Shown: positions 25,501 through 37,339 of the stretch, in pieces
How positions within the stretch are numbered: position 1 is the stretch's first letter
Layout of the letters: every line of letters begins with the position of its first letter
Assembly: GCF_019112545.1 (NCBI RefSeq)
Contig: NW_025064886.1
Location: 229,277 to 293,276 of the forward strand
DNA from: Guyanagaster necrorhizus
Taxonomy: Eukaryota > Basidiomycota > Agaricomycetes > Agaricales > Physalacriaceae
Length of the DNA: 64,000 bases
Direction: 5' to 3'
Notes under the pieces: model-generated
The model's input: the letters and a program-made list of their open reading frames with translations, nothing else
Database searches by the model: none
What the model was told of the DNA's origin: nothing
Program-made: the position numbers and the translations under genes

Positions 25501-25953
25501 GAAATTGGTATCCCTTGCATTATTTCCTCGCGGCGGAAACGGTTCAAAGCTTACGCTCGGTACATTGGGGAAGTCGAGGGCGAGGCAGGAAGCTGGGTCG
25601 GTGTCGAAGTTCCTGGGAATTTCGTTGGCGACCTGGGTGCTGAGTGGAACGATGGCTCCTGGGGTGGCGTCCGGTATTTTGATATTGGAGGCGGAGCAGG
25701 AAGCGAGTGGGGGGATGGATCCGGATCCGGATTTGGAGGTCGACGTAAAGCCGACTGGGTACATATGCCCAGGAACGGGAACGGGACAGTCCAAGGGGTA
25801 AAGAGACCTGCTGAAGGTATGGGAGGGCGGGCGAAACGAATAAGAAGCTCGAGTCCAGCAGGCAGTGATAGCGAGGCGGCTGAGAGTCGAGGTTTGTTTG
25901 TGAGACCACAGCAGGTGTTGTATGTTGTAGATGCGATCGATGGGGATCTCTAG
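22560..25953 (+). CDS. BTB-domain and CAP-Gly fusion protein
   Basis: Exons 22560-22728, 22784-24337 and 24386-25953 join in frame to 1096 residues. The N-terminal half is BTB/POZ-like in two pieces: VWGHKAIVYARAPPSFQ (about residues 52-68, rebuilt over intron 1) and LYSDVRIELTG...FSSHRFILVSRCSYF (about 193-230) with LHFTLGFIYTGTLVF after it. A helical region follows (to about residue 570), with a Cys cluster GGCRCRQCARRAP. Intron 2 gives ISDSIEISVDDLVKPAF. A Ser/Thr-rich basic linker of about 360 residues, typical of microtubule-binding regions, leads to a CAP-Gly domain (about 945-1015; ARYIGEVEGEAGSWVGVEVP, WNDGSWGGVRYF). I infer a microtubule-associated adaptor, perhaps linking to cullin-3. 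The frame-keeping splice over 24338-24385 supports one gene, not two. Confidence 0.88.
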
Positions 25954-27537
25954 GGACAATTTTCCGTTGATAAGTTTTCTTTTCTCGTTTCTCAAGTTAT
26001 ATACTGCATACCACCATGGATTCCAAGTATCCCAACCCTCCTTATTCTGCCTTTTCTCTGTCCTTTGTCTGTTCCTTCTCCATTTAGGGGCTATTACACT
26101 AATTCTCGCATTGGTATACTTAGTTGACACGCTCATTAAATCGACGAACAACTTATTCTGCTTAAGTAGAACCAAACCTGTACTTGCTGTGATGTCAATG
26201 AGAGTTATTTCCAGACACAGTGGATTCATATGAGCAAGTCAACTTCAGATTAGCCTATGAGCACGGAGTAGCGTTGAAAAGGATGGTCTGAAGAAAGGTA
26301 GTGGTGTTTTCTTGAGTTCCTTCTAAGATTTGTACATGTGTCGATCGTGCGAACCCTGGATTATTTGTCAGGCTGTCTTCTGTAGGGTAATGGACTTCTC
26401 GACGAAGCTCATTGCACGTCGTGACGGCACAAGGAATAACATATAAGAAGCATTCCTTTCATTTTATTGCCTTCGTTCAGACCGTGACTCAACAGCCATA
26501 CATATACGGAACCGAATCCATCAATACAGTGAGTACTACTACTATTGATTGACTATTAAGAAACGATCAAGAAATTACTTGCACAAATTGCCCTGATTAT
26601 CTGACATGCTCATGTCTGAGATCGCCACAATACCAAACTTGAAAAGATAACAAACAAATACGCGACTCGGAGAGGTGGAGATTTTGTGGAGGTTGGAGGT
26701 GATTGGGAGTCAAAACAGCAATCATCATTGATGACTCGAGGAGCATATGTTATGATAATTGATAAACCGGTATAAACTTCGAGCTTTTCGGTGCAAGGCT
26801 GATTCATTCAACGCTTGTGCAAGAGCTTGTCTCCCTTCATTCAGTGATCGAATCCAGTCATACTTAATCGCGCCGGTGCCAGTAAATACGAAGGTGATGA
26901 CTAAAAACGGAGACTCCGCTCTCCACCTGTGTTGCAACACCAGGTGGTGTCTCTATGTGCATTCCAGCTCTCTTAAATCTGTAACATTGGTGGGACGTCA
27001 GAGACTCAGTTTGCAATTCGTACCGGTTCGAAGTGAAGTTGTGATTGAATGAAGCTCGGCCACTTGCTATCACCTCCTGAAGTTCAGATTCTTGAGATTC
27101 AATTGATATTTCTGGGGCGTATAACACAAATGTCCCTCAGAAATCATCTGAAGACTGGGAATAGACATATATATCACAATTTCTCATTTGTCGCTATAAA
27201 TGGCTCAGAAGGTGCCTCTAAAGGGTGTATGGTGTCCGAACCTTTCTCTTCTCTCTGTCCTTTCTCATCCGGCTTGCCTTTCCGAGCCTCTTGACCTTCA
27301 ACAAACTCAATAAGCTTATGTTTGAGCTGCTACAGCGTCTTCTCCGGGTCCCTAGTTCAGTCCGTTCTATCGAATAATGGCGGTAGATTTAGTATGTACG
27401 TTGTAAAAGGAGCGTACAAGAATATTGCAATTGATGATTGCATAAAATGCATCAACAAAGCATAAAAACATAAACGTCGTTTGTCTGAATAAAACTTTCC
27501 CTGATATTACAAGATGGAATGGAGGAATATATCCAAT
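25954..27537. other. Intergenic between convergent genes
   Basis: About 1.6 kb with no gene I can support. Both flanking genes end here. Confidence 0.5.
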
Positions 27538-29608
27538 TCAAGTTTTCTTCCCCGACACTCGAAAGGTTGTCAGCATTGGAACACTGGAGGCATATGAGCA
27601 CGCTATACCTTTATGCATTCGACCTCTTCTCGATGATGGTTTAGATCTGGAAGGCTTGACCCTGGGCGTGAAAATCAGCTCATCGTCAGAAGGCACAGAG
27701 GTATTAATCCTGCGTTTCTTTCTCCTAGCCGAGGCCTTTGAACTATGTTTATCAGACACCACTAGTTTCGAGTCATGTTCCTCGTCACTATCCGCAACAA
27801 TGATAACAGACGGGGACCTCTTTCGCTGGATGGCCGATGGGCCAGGCATAGCAATGGAAGATGGATTAGCCTGTCGAGGGCTCTTGAGCTTCGTTCTTTG
27901 GGGCTGACTAGGCGAACAGGTATGATCTGTGGTAGGGACAACGGCATTCGAAAGACGAAGGTTGGATGCCATGCAATTGGTCATTTCTGTTGGACACGGA
28001 AAAGGTTGACTGGAAGATGAAGCAATTTGGGACGGGGCCAGGTCAATGAATGTCGATGATCGAGTAGATTGACCTGGCTTCGAGGTTCGTTGGGAGGTCG
28101 AAACAGACGAAGAGCGCTCGTTCTGGATTTGTACATCGAATTCCTTTAGTTGAGCTGTAAGAAGATACTTTTCATTAGTACTTCGAAAATGAGAGATATA
28201 GATACTGCTAACTTTCAGTGCCCTTTATTTGCTCATTAAGCTGAATTTCATCTTGCTGCAAAATCCTCCCTACTGAGAGTTCGGTGATCTCCTCTTCTTT
28301 GGACAGACACAATGCTAATGAAACATCGCCAAGGGCTTGCGCGACGGCGAACCACTTGCGCATGGAAGCTATTAAATTCTGAGGCGTGGATAGCTTCGGT
28401 TCTGGAACCTGAATAAGCGCTTGAAGGTCGCTACTAGGATCCCTGGAACTCAGTGTATTGGCCGTCTTCTTCAACTTCTCTTTCATTGGCGTGAGCTCCT
28501 TCAGGGAAGACACCAAGCCTTTCGTGAAAACAATAGCGTTAGTGTCTGTATACGCCAGGCCAGCAATACCAAGAGCTGCTTTAATCTCCGTCCACTCTTT
28601 CACAGCTGATTCCTTGGCTTCCTTCACTCTCGACAGCTGGGTGGAAAGGGTATCGCGGTGTTCCCGCAATGCATTCCCCTCCTTCTCCTTCGAACGGCAT
28701 AGCACCTCCCAACCGCTGCCGGCAACCGCGACGTCAGATAGAATGTCTTTCATGATGGTGATGAACATGGTGAGATTGAAGGGAGATAGTGCGTCGGGCG
28801 ATAGAGGTTCCTTCGTGCTCTCAGGCTTGCCCTGTATGGATGCCAATGCTTGAGAGATCGACTGAGCCTTTTGTCCCTGATTGAAAAGGTTTGTTACATG
28901 CGACCCAATTTCCTTGGACAAATAAAATTTAGTATCCTCTTGGACATATTCTAGTCCAATCGTCCCCAGCGCGTTCTTCAGTTCGGCAAGTACTCCTTGG
29001 GCCTGGGCGGCGTCGTATCTGGCCTGTTTTCTCTCTACGTCGGCTTTCTTGTAATCTGCTCGGATAGAGTCCAATTCTCCTTCGAGCTTCGTGATACGCT
29101 CAGTTAGAGTATCACGTTCCCGCTTCTGCTCAGCCATCTCATTCTGGAGTTGTTGTACCTCTACCTGCGTAGCTGCAGCGTGTGACCGCGCGTCATCTCG
29201 ATCCGAAACGAGTGAAGTAATCTCTTGCTCTGATACCTCGCTAGATGTCTTTCTCGAGATATCGGCGGCGCAACGAAAATCCGAGAGTTCCTGAAGAAGT
29301 TGCTGGTGGGTACAAAGGAGTTCTGCAATTTCCTCTGACGCTTGGTTAGCCCTCGCCCGTGCCTCCACCAACACACATTCACGGGCTGTCAGCGCCTTCT
29401 CGAGCTCTGCGGTACGAAGGTCCTCCGACGTCTTTGCAGCTTCTAACTGCAGCTTATGTGCCATGTGGATGCTGCTCATTGTACCGGCGAGTTCGGTGGA
29501 GAAAAGTTCCATGAGTAAGTTGGCGCCATTGTTGATAGATGTAGAACGAGGCGTATTTTCTTGTGGAGCTGCTGCCGGGCTGCCTGCAGTTTCGTCCACC
29601 ATGGGCAT
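27538..29608 (-). CDS. Coiled-coil protein of unknown function
   Basis: Two exons (29608-28213 and 28154-27538) give 670 residues. Residues 40-200 are heptad-rich (for example EMAEQKRERDTLTERITKLE) and should form a long coiled coil. There are two similar blocks, ELKNALGTIGLEYVQEDTKFY and EIKAALGIAGLAYTDTNAIVF, that look like an internal duplication of a helix plus strand unit. The C-terminal quarter is basic and Ser-rich, with an acidic DSDEE patch and a KKRRIN nuclear-localisation-like cluster. I do not recognise the family. An intron acceptor-like TACAG directly precedes the ATG, so an upstream untranslated exon is possible. Confidence 0.78.
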
Positions 29609-30488
29609 CTGTACAACAAATGAGTAGGCGATACTTAGTCGGCCGAATTCCGCCGAAAGTCACCCTTCATGTCCGGAAACTTCGGCACGAATGCCATACC
29701 ATCAGGCAGTATTAAACGCAACAAGTAAACTTTCCACCAAGACGTCGCGGTGGTGGTACTGGTCCTAGATGCCCTCCACTCTTGTCTCCAGTCTCTCCCT
29801 TTTGGAGGAAGCTTCAGACTCAGAACATTCCACTTAAGTTCCTTTTTTCTTCGAGTTCGTACTCGAGACTTCGCTTCTTTGTTAATTCACCTCTACCGGC
29901 GATGTCACTATCCTGCTTCAGCACTTTTGCTTGCGAGGAGAATAACAAACTACTAATAACGCAAGTCGTCGTTTATTCCGAACTAGTTCTAAAAATGTAC
30001 TTTTATGTCCCTATTTGCTGTAGCATATTTGGGACACCTACAGATGAATGCAATACGGCGGGTTATCCATAATCAAAAACCGCGGTCAGAAGGTCCAAGA
30101 GGTTCCAAGGGGTAAAAAAAGCACAGAGATGCAGATTACGAATCCCAGACACGGTCACACGGATATATATTACGCGGGAGGGAAACGGAAATCCTCAACC
30201 GCTTTTTCGATTTTTACGAAATCTGCTGCGCGTGTCGCGTTCGATGCAACAAGGGGCATGACTCGTGACCCCGCAAGGTGCACGCGTTTACAAATGGAGG
30301 CTAGCCTGACGCGTCAAAATGTGAAATTAATAATGCTCAAAACTTTTCAGATCAGCGGTACTCAACGCTTCAAGGTGCACCTGGATTCGATTTTCAACTC
30401 CACCTTCTCTCAGCTTGACTGTTTTCTGTGGAATAAATCTGGCTTGAAGCCTACAAAAATTATTCGCTAAAAGTGCATCGCGCCCGAA

Positions 30489-30551
30489 CCCCTCTTTCAC
30501 CTCCACATCGATCGCTCAAGAGGGGCGAAGAGGGGATCAGCTGAATCCCCT
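30489..30551. promoter_or_regulatory. Cluster of AGGGG/CCCCT stress-response-type sites
   Basis: Four copies in 63 bases: CCCCT at 30489-30493, AGGGG at 30521-30525 and 30531-30535, CCCCT at 30547-30551. A GTGGGG that fits the CreA/Mig1 consensus follows at about 30563. They lie 190-250 bases before the alcohol dehydrogenase start. Msn2/4-type or glucose-repressor control is an inference from the motifs. Confidence 0.5.
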
Positions 30552-30650
30552 AGGTGTACCCCGTGGGGTAGGGCTGTCTCACAACGGTACATGTATCGGA
30601 ATCCCGCAGGGGGGCATGGCCATCCGCCCAGCTCTAGCGCATCTAGAAGG

Positions 30651-30658
30651 TATAAAAG
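30651..30658 (+). promoter_or_regulatory. TATA box of the alcohol dehydrogenase gene
   Basis: TATAAAAG lies 88 bases before the ATG and is followed by a pyrimidine-rich stretch, as in highly expressed fungal glycolytic and fermentation genes. Confidence 0.7.
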
Positions 30659-30738
30659 GGCGTCGGTCGCGTCCCAATCTTCGCCAATCCACTCCTTCTC
30701 TTATACACTCCCGAAAACCAAGCTTTTATCTATCAACA

Positions 30739-32274
30739 ATGCCCAACTTCCAGATCCCCAAGGTCCAGAAGGTCGCCATCGTCCAGAAGACTGGCGGCTC
30801 CATCGAGATCAAGAACGACTTTCCCGTAAAGCAGCAGAACGAGCTTGCTCCCGGTGAATGTCTTATCAAAATTGAGGCTTCAGGTTCGTGGATAATTTTT
30901 GTCACCATTTTAACGGTTCTGAGCTTCTTTCTAGGGTGTTGCCACACCGACTTGCACGCCGCTATCGGTGACTGGCCCGTCCCTCCCAAGACCCCCTCAT
31001 CGGTGGACACGAAGGTGTCGGCATTGTTGTAGCTATCGGAAACAACACCACCGCGTCGTATGTTTACTCTCGCATAACAATGGATGACATTTCCTAAGTT
31101 CTCGATAGGCCTGTTCAGCTGGGTGAACGCGTTGGAATAAAGTGGCTCGCTGACTCTTGCTTGAACTGCGAGGACTGCCGCAAAGGCCGCGAACAGAGTG
31201 AGCACTTGGTATCTATTTCCCTGCCATCAACTGACTCCCTCCTCAGACTGCTCTCAGGCCAAGTTGAGCGGTTATACCGTCGACGGTACCTTCGCCGAAT
31301 ACGTAGTTTCCTACGTCAACCATGTGACCCCCATCCCAGAAGGTTTTCCCTCCGATGCTGCTGCTTCCATTCTCTGCGCTGTACGTTTTTCATTCCTATG
31401 ATGGTATTAGTCTTTTTCTTATATCAGTTTACAGGGTGTCACCGTCTACCGTGCCATCAAGTACAGTCAAACAAGTGCTGGAGACTGGATCGTCCTTCCT
31501 GGTGCTGGAGGAGGTCTCGGACATCTTGGTGCGTCCCCTTATAAACTTTTCTGTTGGATATCAATTAACTGTCCTCATAGCCGTCCAATATGCTCGTGCT
31601 CGTGGTCTCCGCGTCATTGCTATCGGTATGTCCCAATCATACTTTTTTCCAACATATGCTAACTTCTTTCGTAGATAGCGGTGCCGAGAAGAAGAAGTTA
31701 TGCTTGAGCCTCGGTGCTGAGGTGTGGATCGACTTCAAGGAATCCAAGAACATCGTCGACGATGTCAAGGCCGCCACCGGTGGGTTCGGTGCTCACTCCG
31801 CTGTTGTCACTGCTGCCCACGTAAGTTAACTATTTTTTTTCTTCCTGGATTCCCATCTGAATTTCTCTTCTAGAGCTCCGGCTATACCCAGGCCCTCGAC
31901 TATCTCCGTCCCGGTGCTACTCTCATGGCAGTCGGTCTACCCGGAACATCCACCTTGAACGCGTCGATCTTCTTCACCGTCTTCAAGGTACTTACTCTCA
32001 CCTCCGCTCCATTCTTGCCCGTCTGACATATATATGTCAGAGCATCAGTATCCTTGGATCCTACGTTGGAAATCGTCAAGATGCCCGGGAGGCCCTCGAC
32101 CTTGCGGCTCGCGGCCAGGTGAAGGTTCACTTCGTCACTAAGGACCTCAAGGAGCTCCAGAAGTGAGTTCATCATCCTCTTTATCCTGGCAGGTGTTGAT
32201 TATCCTTTAGTGTCTATGATGGAATGGCTGCCGGAAAGGTTGCGGGTCGTGTTGTTTTCGACCTCAAGAAGTAA
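30739..32274 (+). CDS. Zinc alcohol dehydrogenase (ADH1-like), one frameshift
   Basis: Cytosolic enzyme interconverting ethanol and acetaldehyde with NAD. Nine or ten exons starting MPNFQIPKVQKVAIVQKTGG. Catalytic zinc region CCHTDLHAAIGDWP, then GGHEGVGIVVAIG; structural zinc cysteines in DSCLNCEDCRKG and NCSQAKLSGYTVDG; NAD-binding GAGGGLGHL; end GRVVFDLKK. Every other splice junction keeps frame and the length (about 350 residues) is normal. A five-C run at 30992-30996 is one C short: six would give KTPLIGGHEG, while the sequence as given runs out of frame and stops at 31030. Since everything else is intact I suspect an assembly error in the homopolymer or a very recent null allele. Confidence 0.88.
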
Positions 32275-32375
32275 AGGATCAGATGAGAAGACAATAAGCT
32301 AATGTAAAATTATCATTTAGTATTTATTCTACATTTCGGAGTGAAATCATTGACATTGTACACTACTTGTCTGCC

Positions 32376-33337
32376 TCAATCTTCCGAGTCTTCTCCATCC
32401 TGCTCTTCCTTGGTGGGTCTATCTACTAATCTAATTATTTCTCGATAAAAAGTCGTTTTGGTGTCCTGATCTTTCTCCACATTACTGACCAGTCCGTAAC
32501 CGGGACAACAATACCCTATCGTGCCCGCGACTTCATAATGGAGATTACCTCCTACATCAACGCCATTACTTAAAATCTCCACAAGACTCCACATTCCTCT
32601 TTCGACGCACTCCACGGCCAAGTCCGTCGTACAGGCAGGGGGGAGATCTTCAAAATTATCCTGTCCCGTAGCATGTACCGCTATCATCATTTCTTGCGAC
32701 ACAGGTTCCAAGTACCTCTTCAACTGGGTGAGCGATCCATTTGCAATCATGTTCCGCAGAGCATTGGCGCAATGTTTCAATGAGTCGACGTTCTCTATGT
32801 CGATGGGAAATGTGAATCTGCGGCATGCGAGTGCGGGGGAGACAGAATCTGCGTAAACGGGTAGAGAGTGGTACGGGTTGCTGAGGGAATTATGCACAGC
32901 GTACTGCAAAAACAATTCGCCTCGTCTGTAAATTAGGGTGAGTGTTTGATATCGGGAATGGTAAGTAGCTGTGGTCCTTACGGTGAGAGTATCGCATGCT
33001 CGAGCATATACCAGTAACTCATTCTTGGGACAACTATCATTGCCTACGAGATAACCATCCGATCAGATGAAGTTCATGATTACCGTGACAGACACCCACA
33101 TACCTGAACGATGGCACATAAATAAAGTAGCTCCGGAGGGGTGTCCAGAATCTCGGAGGAGAAGTCCGCGTAGACGCGATCTCCCAGCTCTGTGTTGGTA
33201 AACATGAGATCCAATTTGGAATCGTCCCTGGAGTAGTACATTTCGCGGGGGGAGAAATGCATTTCTTGGGAAGAGGTGAGGGACTCCATTATGAGGTGAT
33301 TGGAGGGTATTGGAGTAAACGTGTATTTTCGACGCAT
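32376..33337 (-). CDS. Hypothetical protein, no family recognised
   Basis: Three exons (33337-33104, 33043-32982 and 32925-32376) join in frame to 281 residues. The sequence has MFTNTELGDRVYADF, PRMSYWYMLEHAI and a soluble C-terminal half (FPIDIENVDSLKHCANALR, YRPTKE-like acidic end EEQDGEDSED). In-frame ATGs at 33445 and 33289 are alternative starts. It may be one of the fungal proteins of unknown function that expand in mushrooms, but I cannot place it. It converges on the alcohol dehydrogenase gene with 101 bases between stops. Confidence 0.65.
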
Positions 33338-33445
33338 CTTTATATCCTCATCGACAATTAAATAGGCTGAGATGTAGAAAATAATAAGCCTGCCATTAAC
33401 CCGACAACACAGATCACTGAGAGATAATAAGCCTGAAAGTGACAT

Positions 33446-33926
33446 CCGGAATTTTGGCAGGCCATGACAAAAAGATCTTCAGTTCAAGGATCACAACCTT
33501 GGACGTATCCGAATAAAAGGATATCAGGTACATTGCAGGTACATCAAAAGTACCGACTTGCTAGAAAAGATGTATATTAAAAATTAGCTGGAGAATTCAG
33601 AAAAGATTCAGGCATGTCAAGAGTAAGAATTATATACAGAAACAACAAATATATGTTTGAAGGGAAAGTAAGCCGACGATCAACCTTTGAAACCCCACAG
33701 CTGTATTTTTTCCGCGTTACTTCTTCCACAAAACTATCCTACAGACTCAAGGTGTTGAAAACTAGATACGATGTAAGTATACGTCAGAGAACCGTCCATA
33801 GTAAGATACTAATGATCAATGGGTTTAGTGGGATAAGCAAAGAGGTATCAAGATATGCAATAAATAAATGACTTCTCGTCGCCAAGACTGATTGGAAGTA
33901 TGAATCAAGAGAAAATACCCTGCGTC
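33446..33926. other. Intergenic, nothing seen
   Basis: Short AT-rich stretch between two minus-strand genes; a small plus-strand open frame at 33614-33871 has no support. Confidence 0.5.
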
Positions 33927-36098
33927 TCACATGATAACACACTCCTTGTCCTCGGCCTTTGCGCCCTGGAAACCCATCTCCGCAAACGTAGTCGGACCTG
34001 ATGGTCTAGGCTTATCCTGCGCAGGAGGCTGTGGCGTCGCAGCTACGCCACTGGGAATTCTACCTGCGGCCGGACTAGCTGTTCTTCTCCCAATTCCCAC
34101 TGGCGACTCCGTTCTTGGTGGTTTCAATGAAGGCGAAGGCGAGGATGATGTTGACGGGGGAGCCGAATTGAAACCCGGATCTGCAAGTGAGTACCGGTTT
34201 CGTCCCTGCATCTGCTGGGGTTGCAGGCTTCCGCCGCTGTTCCCTCTGACTGGTGCAGGCATGGGACTGTTTGGCGGAGGCATGCCAATGCTGTTCTGAC
34301 GTGGTGCAGGAAGTGCCGACTGAGGCATATCGATAATCGTGTTTTTGCGGATCACTTCAACGACGTTGGGATTGCCAGTGGTCGTTCCACGGCGATGGCC
34401 TTGGGGTTGTGCTTCAGATTTCAGACGAGCTTGGGTTCGGGTCCGTACAAGCTTGGATTCGGTAATGACATCGTGCTCCTGGCGGGAGAGGGGAGCGGGA
34501 CGTGACTGAGTAAGAGCATCCAGTCGGTCTCGAGCATCAGTGTTGCCATGCGAATCAGCCTTAAAGGGAGGTCAGAGCAAAGGCAGCCAAAAGGTAAACC
34601 AAGCTTGCCTTTTGGTACCAATCGATGGCCTTGGCGACATCTATTGGACCACCTACGCCAACCTCGGCATAGTAACCCATAGCAAATTCAGCGCTTGACA
34701 GCCCTCGCTTTGCAGCGCGCTCAGCAAAGACCCAAGCTAAGCTTTCGTCCTTCTCAAACGAACCTTCTGATCCACACAGAAACCATTTCGAAAGTGCCAT
34801 GTCAGCCTCAACCTCTCCCGCTTGTGATGCCTTGGAGTACCACTCGACTGACTGAAGAGCATCGAACTGCCAGGGGTGTTGGGCAAATTCGTATGCATGT
34901 GCAAGCTTGTACTGGGCGGGGGGATAATGAAGATAAGCAGACCGCTCGAGATGGGTACGGGCTTCGAGGGGTGGAGAGGAGCCAGTGGGTATGAGAGGCT
35001 GCAGAAGGGCTGGTGGAACAGAGACAAGGGCGAATTCGTTGAGAAGAAGGAGAGCATACACGTATGCAGGCTGCGGCGTTTCAAGAGAGGAGAGAGTAGC
35101 TGCGCGCTGTAGGAGAGGTAAAGCAGTCTGAGGTGATGCAGGAAGACCAAGCTGGCCTAGCAAATGAGCCATGCCCATCCGCTGTTGGGATGATTAGATT
35201 GGATCAAAGAAGAAAGTGGAACTGAACGCACATAAATGCTAGACTCGACACCGAACTTGACGCCACGTTCGAAACAGTCACGGGCATGGGTCAGATCGTT
35301 GAACGATTCGTAATCTCTACCCAAACGGAACCATGCCTTGTGGCATCCTGTACGAGCAGCAGACTCGAAATCCCTGAATGCGGCACGTGGATTGTGAGAT
35401 ACCTGGTCGGGGAAAGCACCGCTAGCAGCGAGCGAAGCGCGCAGATACAGGGCTTCTGGTTGCGGCGACTGCGACGAGGCGAGTGACAGGATAATTGGTA
35501 TGGCATATTGCACTAGGCGGGAAAGATTTGGGTCCGTTATGGTGACCGGCCCAACCAGGGGCTCATTGGGCGCGGCATGAATATGCCTGTCTACGAGATA
35601 CATCACGTCTCGGCACCAAGCGATACGTAAGGCAGGATCGTGAGATGGCTGTTGCACTGTACCCAGAGCAGAATCGAGCGACGGTATCGTGGGAATCGGG
35701 GCCGTGAGGGAGGTCTGTGGGGGTGTGAGAGGTAGGGGAGGTCTCGCGAAGGTGGAGAACATCGATGGCGTCCTACCGATGGCAGTGATGGATTGTGATA
35801 CGTCTACGTTGGAGGGCGAACCAGGATATGGTAGAGCAAATCCAGGATTATAGTTTATTGACGACGACATTGCAGGAGGTGACATTACACGCGACATTGC
35901 GTCTAGGTCGGCGGCAGCGCTGGTAGCTTGGTGGGCGCGGGGAGCGGGGAGAGGCGTCGAGGCGTTGATGCCGACCTCGTAGGGATGGTACCGGATTTCA
36001 GGCGGGTGTGGCGGGAGCGGGGGGAGTGGCGGTGGTCCAGGAGCGGCGTCGTCGTAGTCGTAGTCGTAAGGGCGCGGAGGTACGGGGGGCAAGGACAT
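33927..36098 (-). CDS. Chitin synthase activator, Chs4/Skt5-like (Sel1 repeats, CaaX end)
   Basis: Exons 36098-35232, 35181-34609 and 34559-33927 give 690 residues. A Pro/Tyr-rich N-terminus (PPRPYDYDYDDAAPG) precedes a row of Sel1/TPR-like repeats, for example AWFRLGRDYESFNDLTHARD, YKLAHAYEFAQHPWQFDA and FAMGYYAEVGVGGPIDVAKA. A Ser/Pro-rich tail ends CVIM, a farnesylation-type CaaX box. This layout is that of Skt5/Chs4, which recruits chitin synthase to bud necks and septa. Intron 2 reads best as GC-AG (donor GCAAGC at 34608), giving DWYQKADSHGNTDARDRL; a GTTTAC donor nine bases further in would add three residues and also keep frame. Confidence 0.9.
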
Positions 36099-37339
36099 CG
36101 TCGTCGTCGGAAGGAATTTATAACCATCTATGCTTGGCCTATATTTGGCAAATGGTACTGCCACACAGGGACGGCCGGTTTATTTTTAGCTACTGACAGT
36201 CATCGTGAAACGTCCTTCCAAGAGAGGCTTGCTCGGCCGGATTATTAGTTCTAATATTATTACTGCTGTGTGTTCGATGTTCAGCCGCCTCGTTCGTCAG
36301 CTGTGCTCAAACGTTCACATACACAGACCAAACCGAGATCTCCTTAAGGGATGAAGATAAAACTTGACCTGTAACCATATCGACGGCTATGTACCCGACC
36401 TCCTCCCGGCCTCCTCTTGGCCTCGTCGGTCAACGTGGATGCACCAAAGATCAGGTCATAATTAGTCTATCCACCTTAACATCCGAGTCTGATTATCGGA
36501 GAGCACGAAGAGCAGTTGTGTTTCAATTTACATAACAATTTCGTTGCTCTAGGTTTGAGGCTACAAAGGTCAAATCAAGGTGCTCGACTGATGGAACCGG
36601 GGATTTGGCCCTGGAAAACTCTCACGTCTTGTCTCGCTACCCTGGGGACCATCTTTATCCATCTATTATTGGGCACCGCCCAGTTGTTCTTCCATCGATG
36701 GGCCCTGACTTGTCATTATAGACCGGCACCTTTCCGCGCCCATATTCCTATCCAAACACACGATTAAGATCTGGACATTGGGCTCGCAGTCTTCCTTTAT
36801 ATAGATCCCGCATTCTAACGTTTGCTATTCAAGCAAGACATGCCGCGAACATCGATCAAGCAGACTTTAATTTCAGCTTTGAAACTAGCCCACAAATCGA
36901 TTGTGTCCCGGACGATATATCATTATGTCCCTCAAATTTTACCGCAAGACCAGTGGCGAAACTTACTCTATGACATCTATCTGATAAGCGGTCAAACATC
37001 TTTTCATCCCTCCTGATTGTCAAAGGAAGTTCATTCCATACAGTTCGATTAGCTACAGGATATAGGTGGCATTACCCGAACCTATTAATCATTTCCAGTG
37101 AGATAAGTGTGGGAGTAATAAGGTGTAGTAGTCAGCGGTGATATAAATACATTGGAGAGCGACAACGAAAACGACAAGAAAGCAAACACAAAAATAATAC
37201 ATCGTGTATAGTAGTATGTATAGCTGTACGTTCGTGGATGTAGGTTCTTCTGGCTTCAGGGACGTTACAAAGCACATGTCAAGTCTAACTGTGGCGTTCA
37301 AGTCCAAGAATATAGAACCTACAAAGACCTCAGTACCTT
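36099..37339. other. Intergenic, promoter of the Chs4-like gene
   Basis: About 1.2 kb, no gene supported. Confidence 0.5.

Larger units (their letters stand above)
29609..30738. other. Divergent intergenic region with a strong ADH promoter
   Basis: No gene. The right end holds the STRE cluster and TATA box of the alcohol dehydrogenase gene. Confidence 0.6.
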
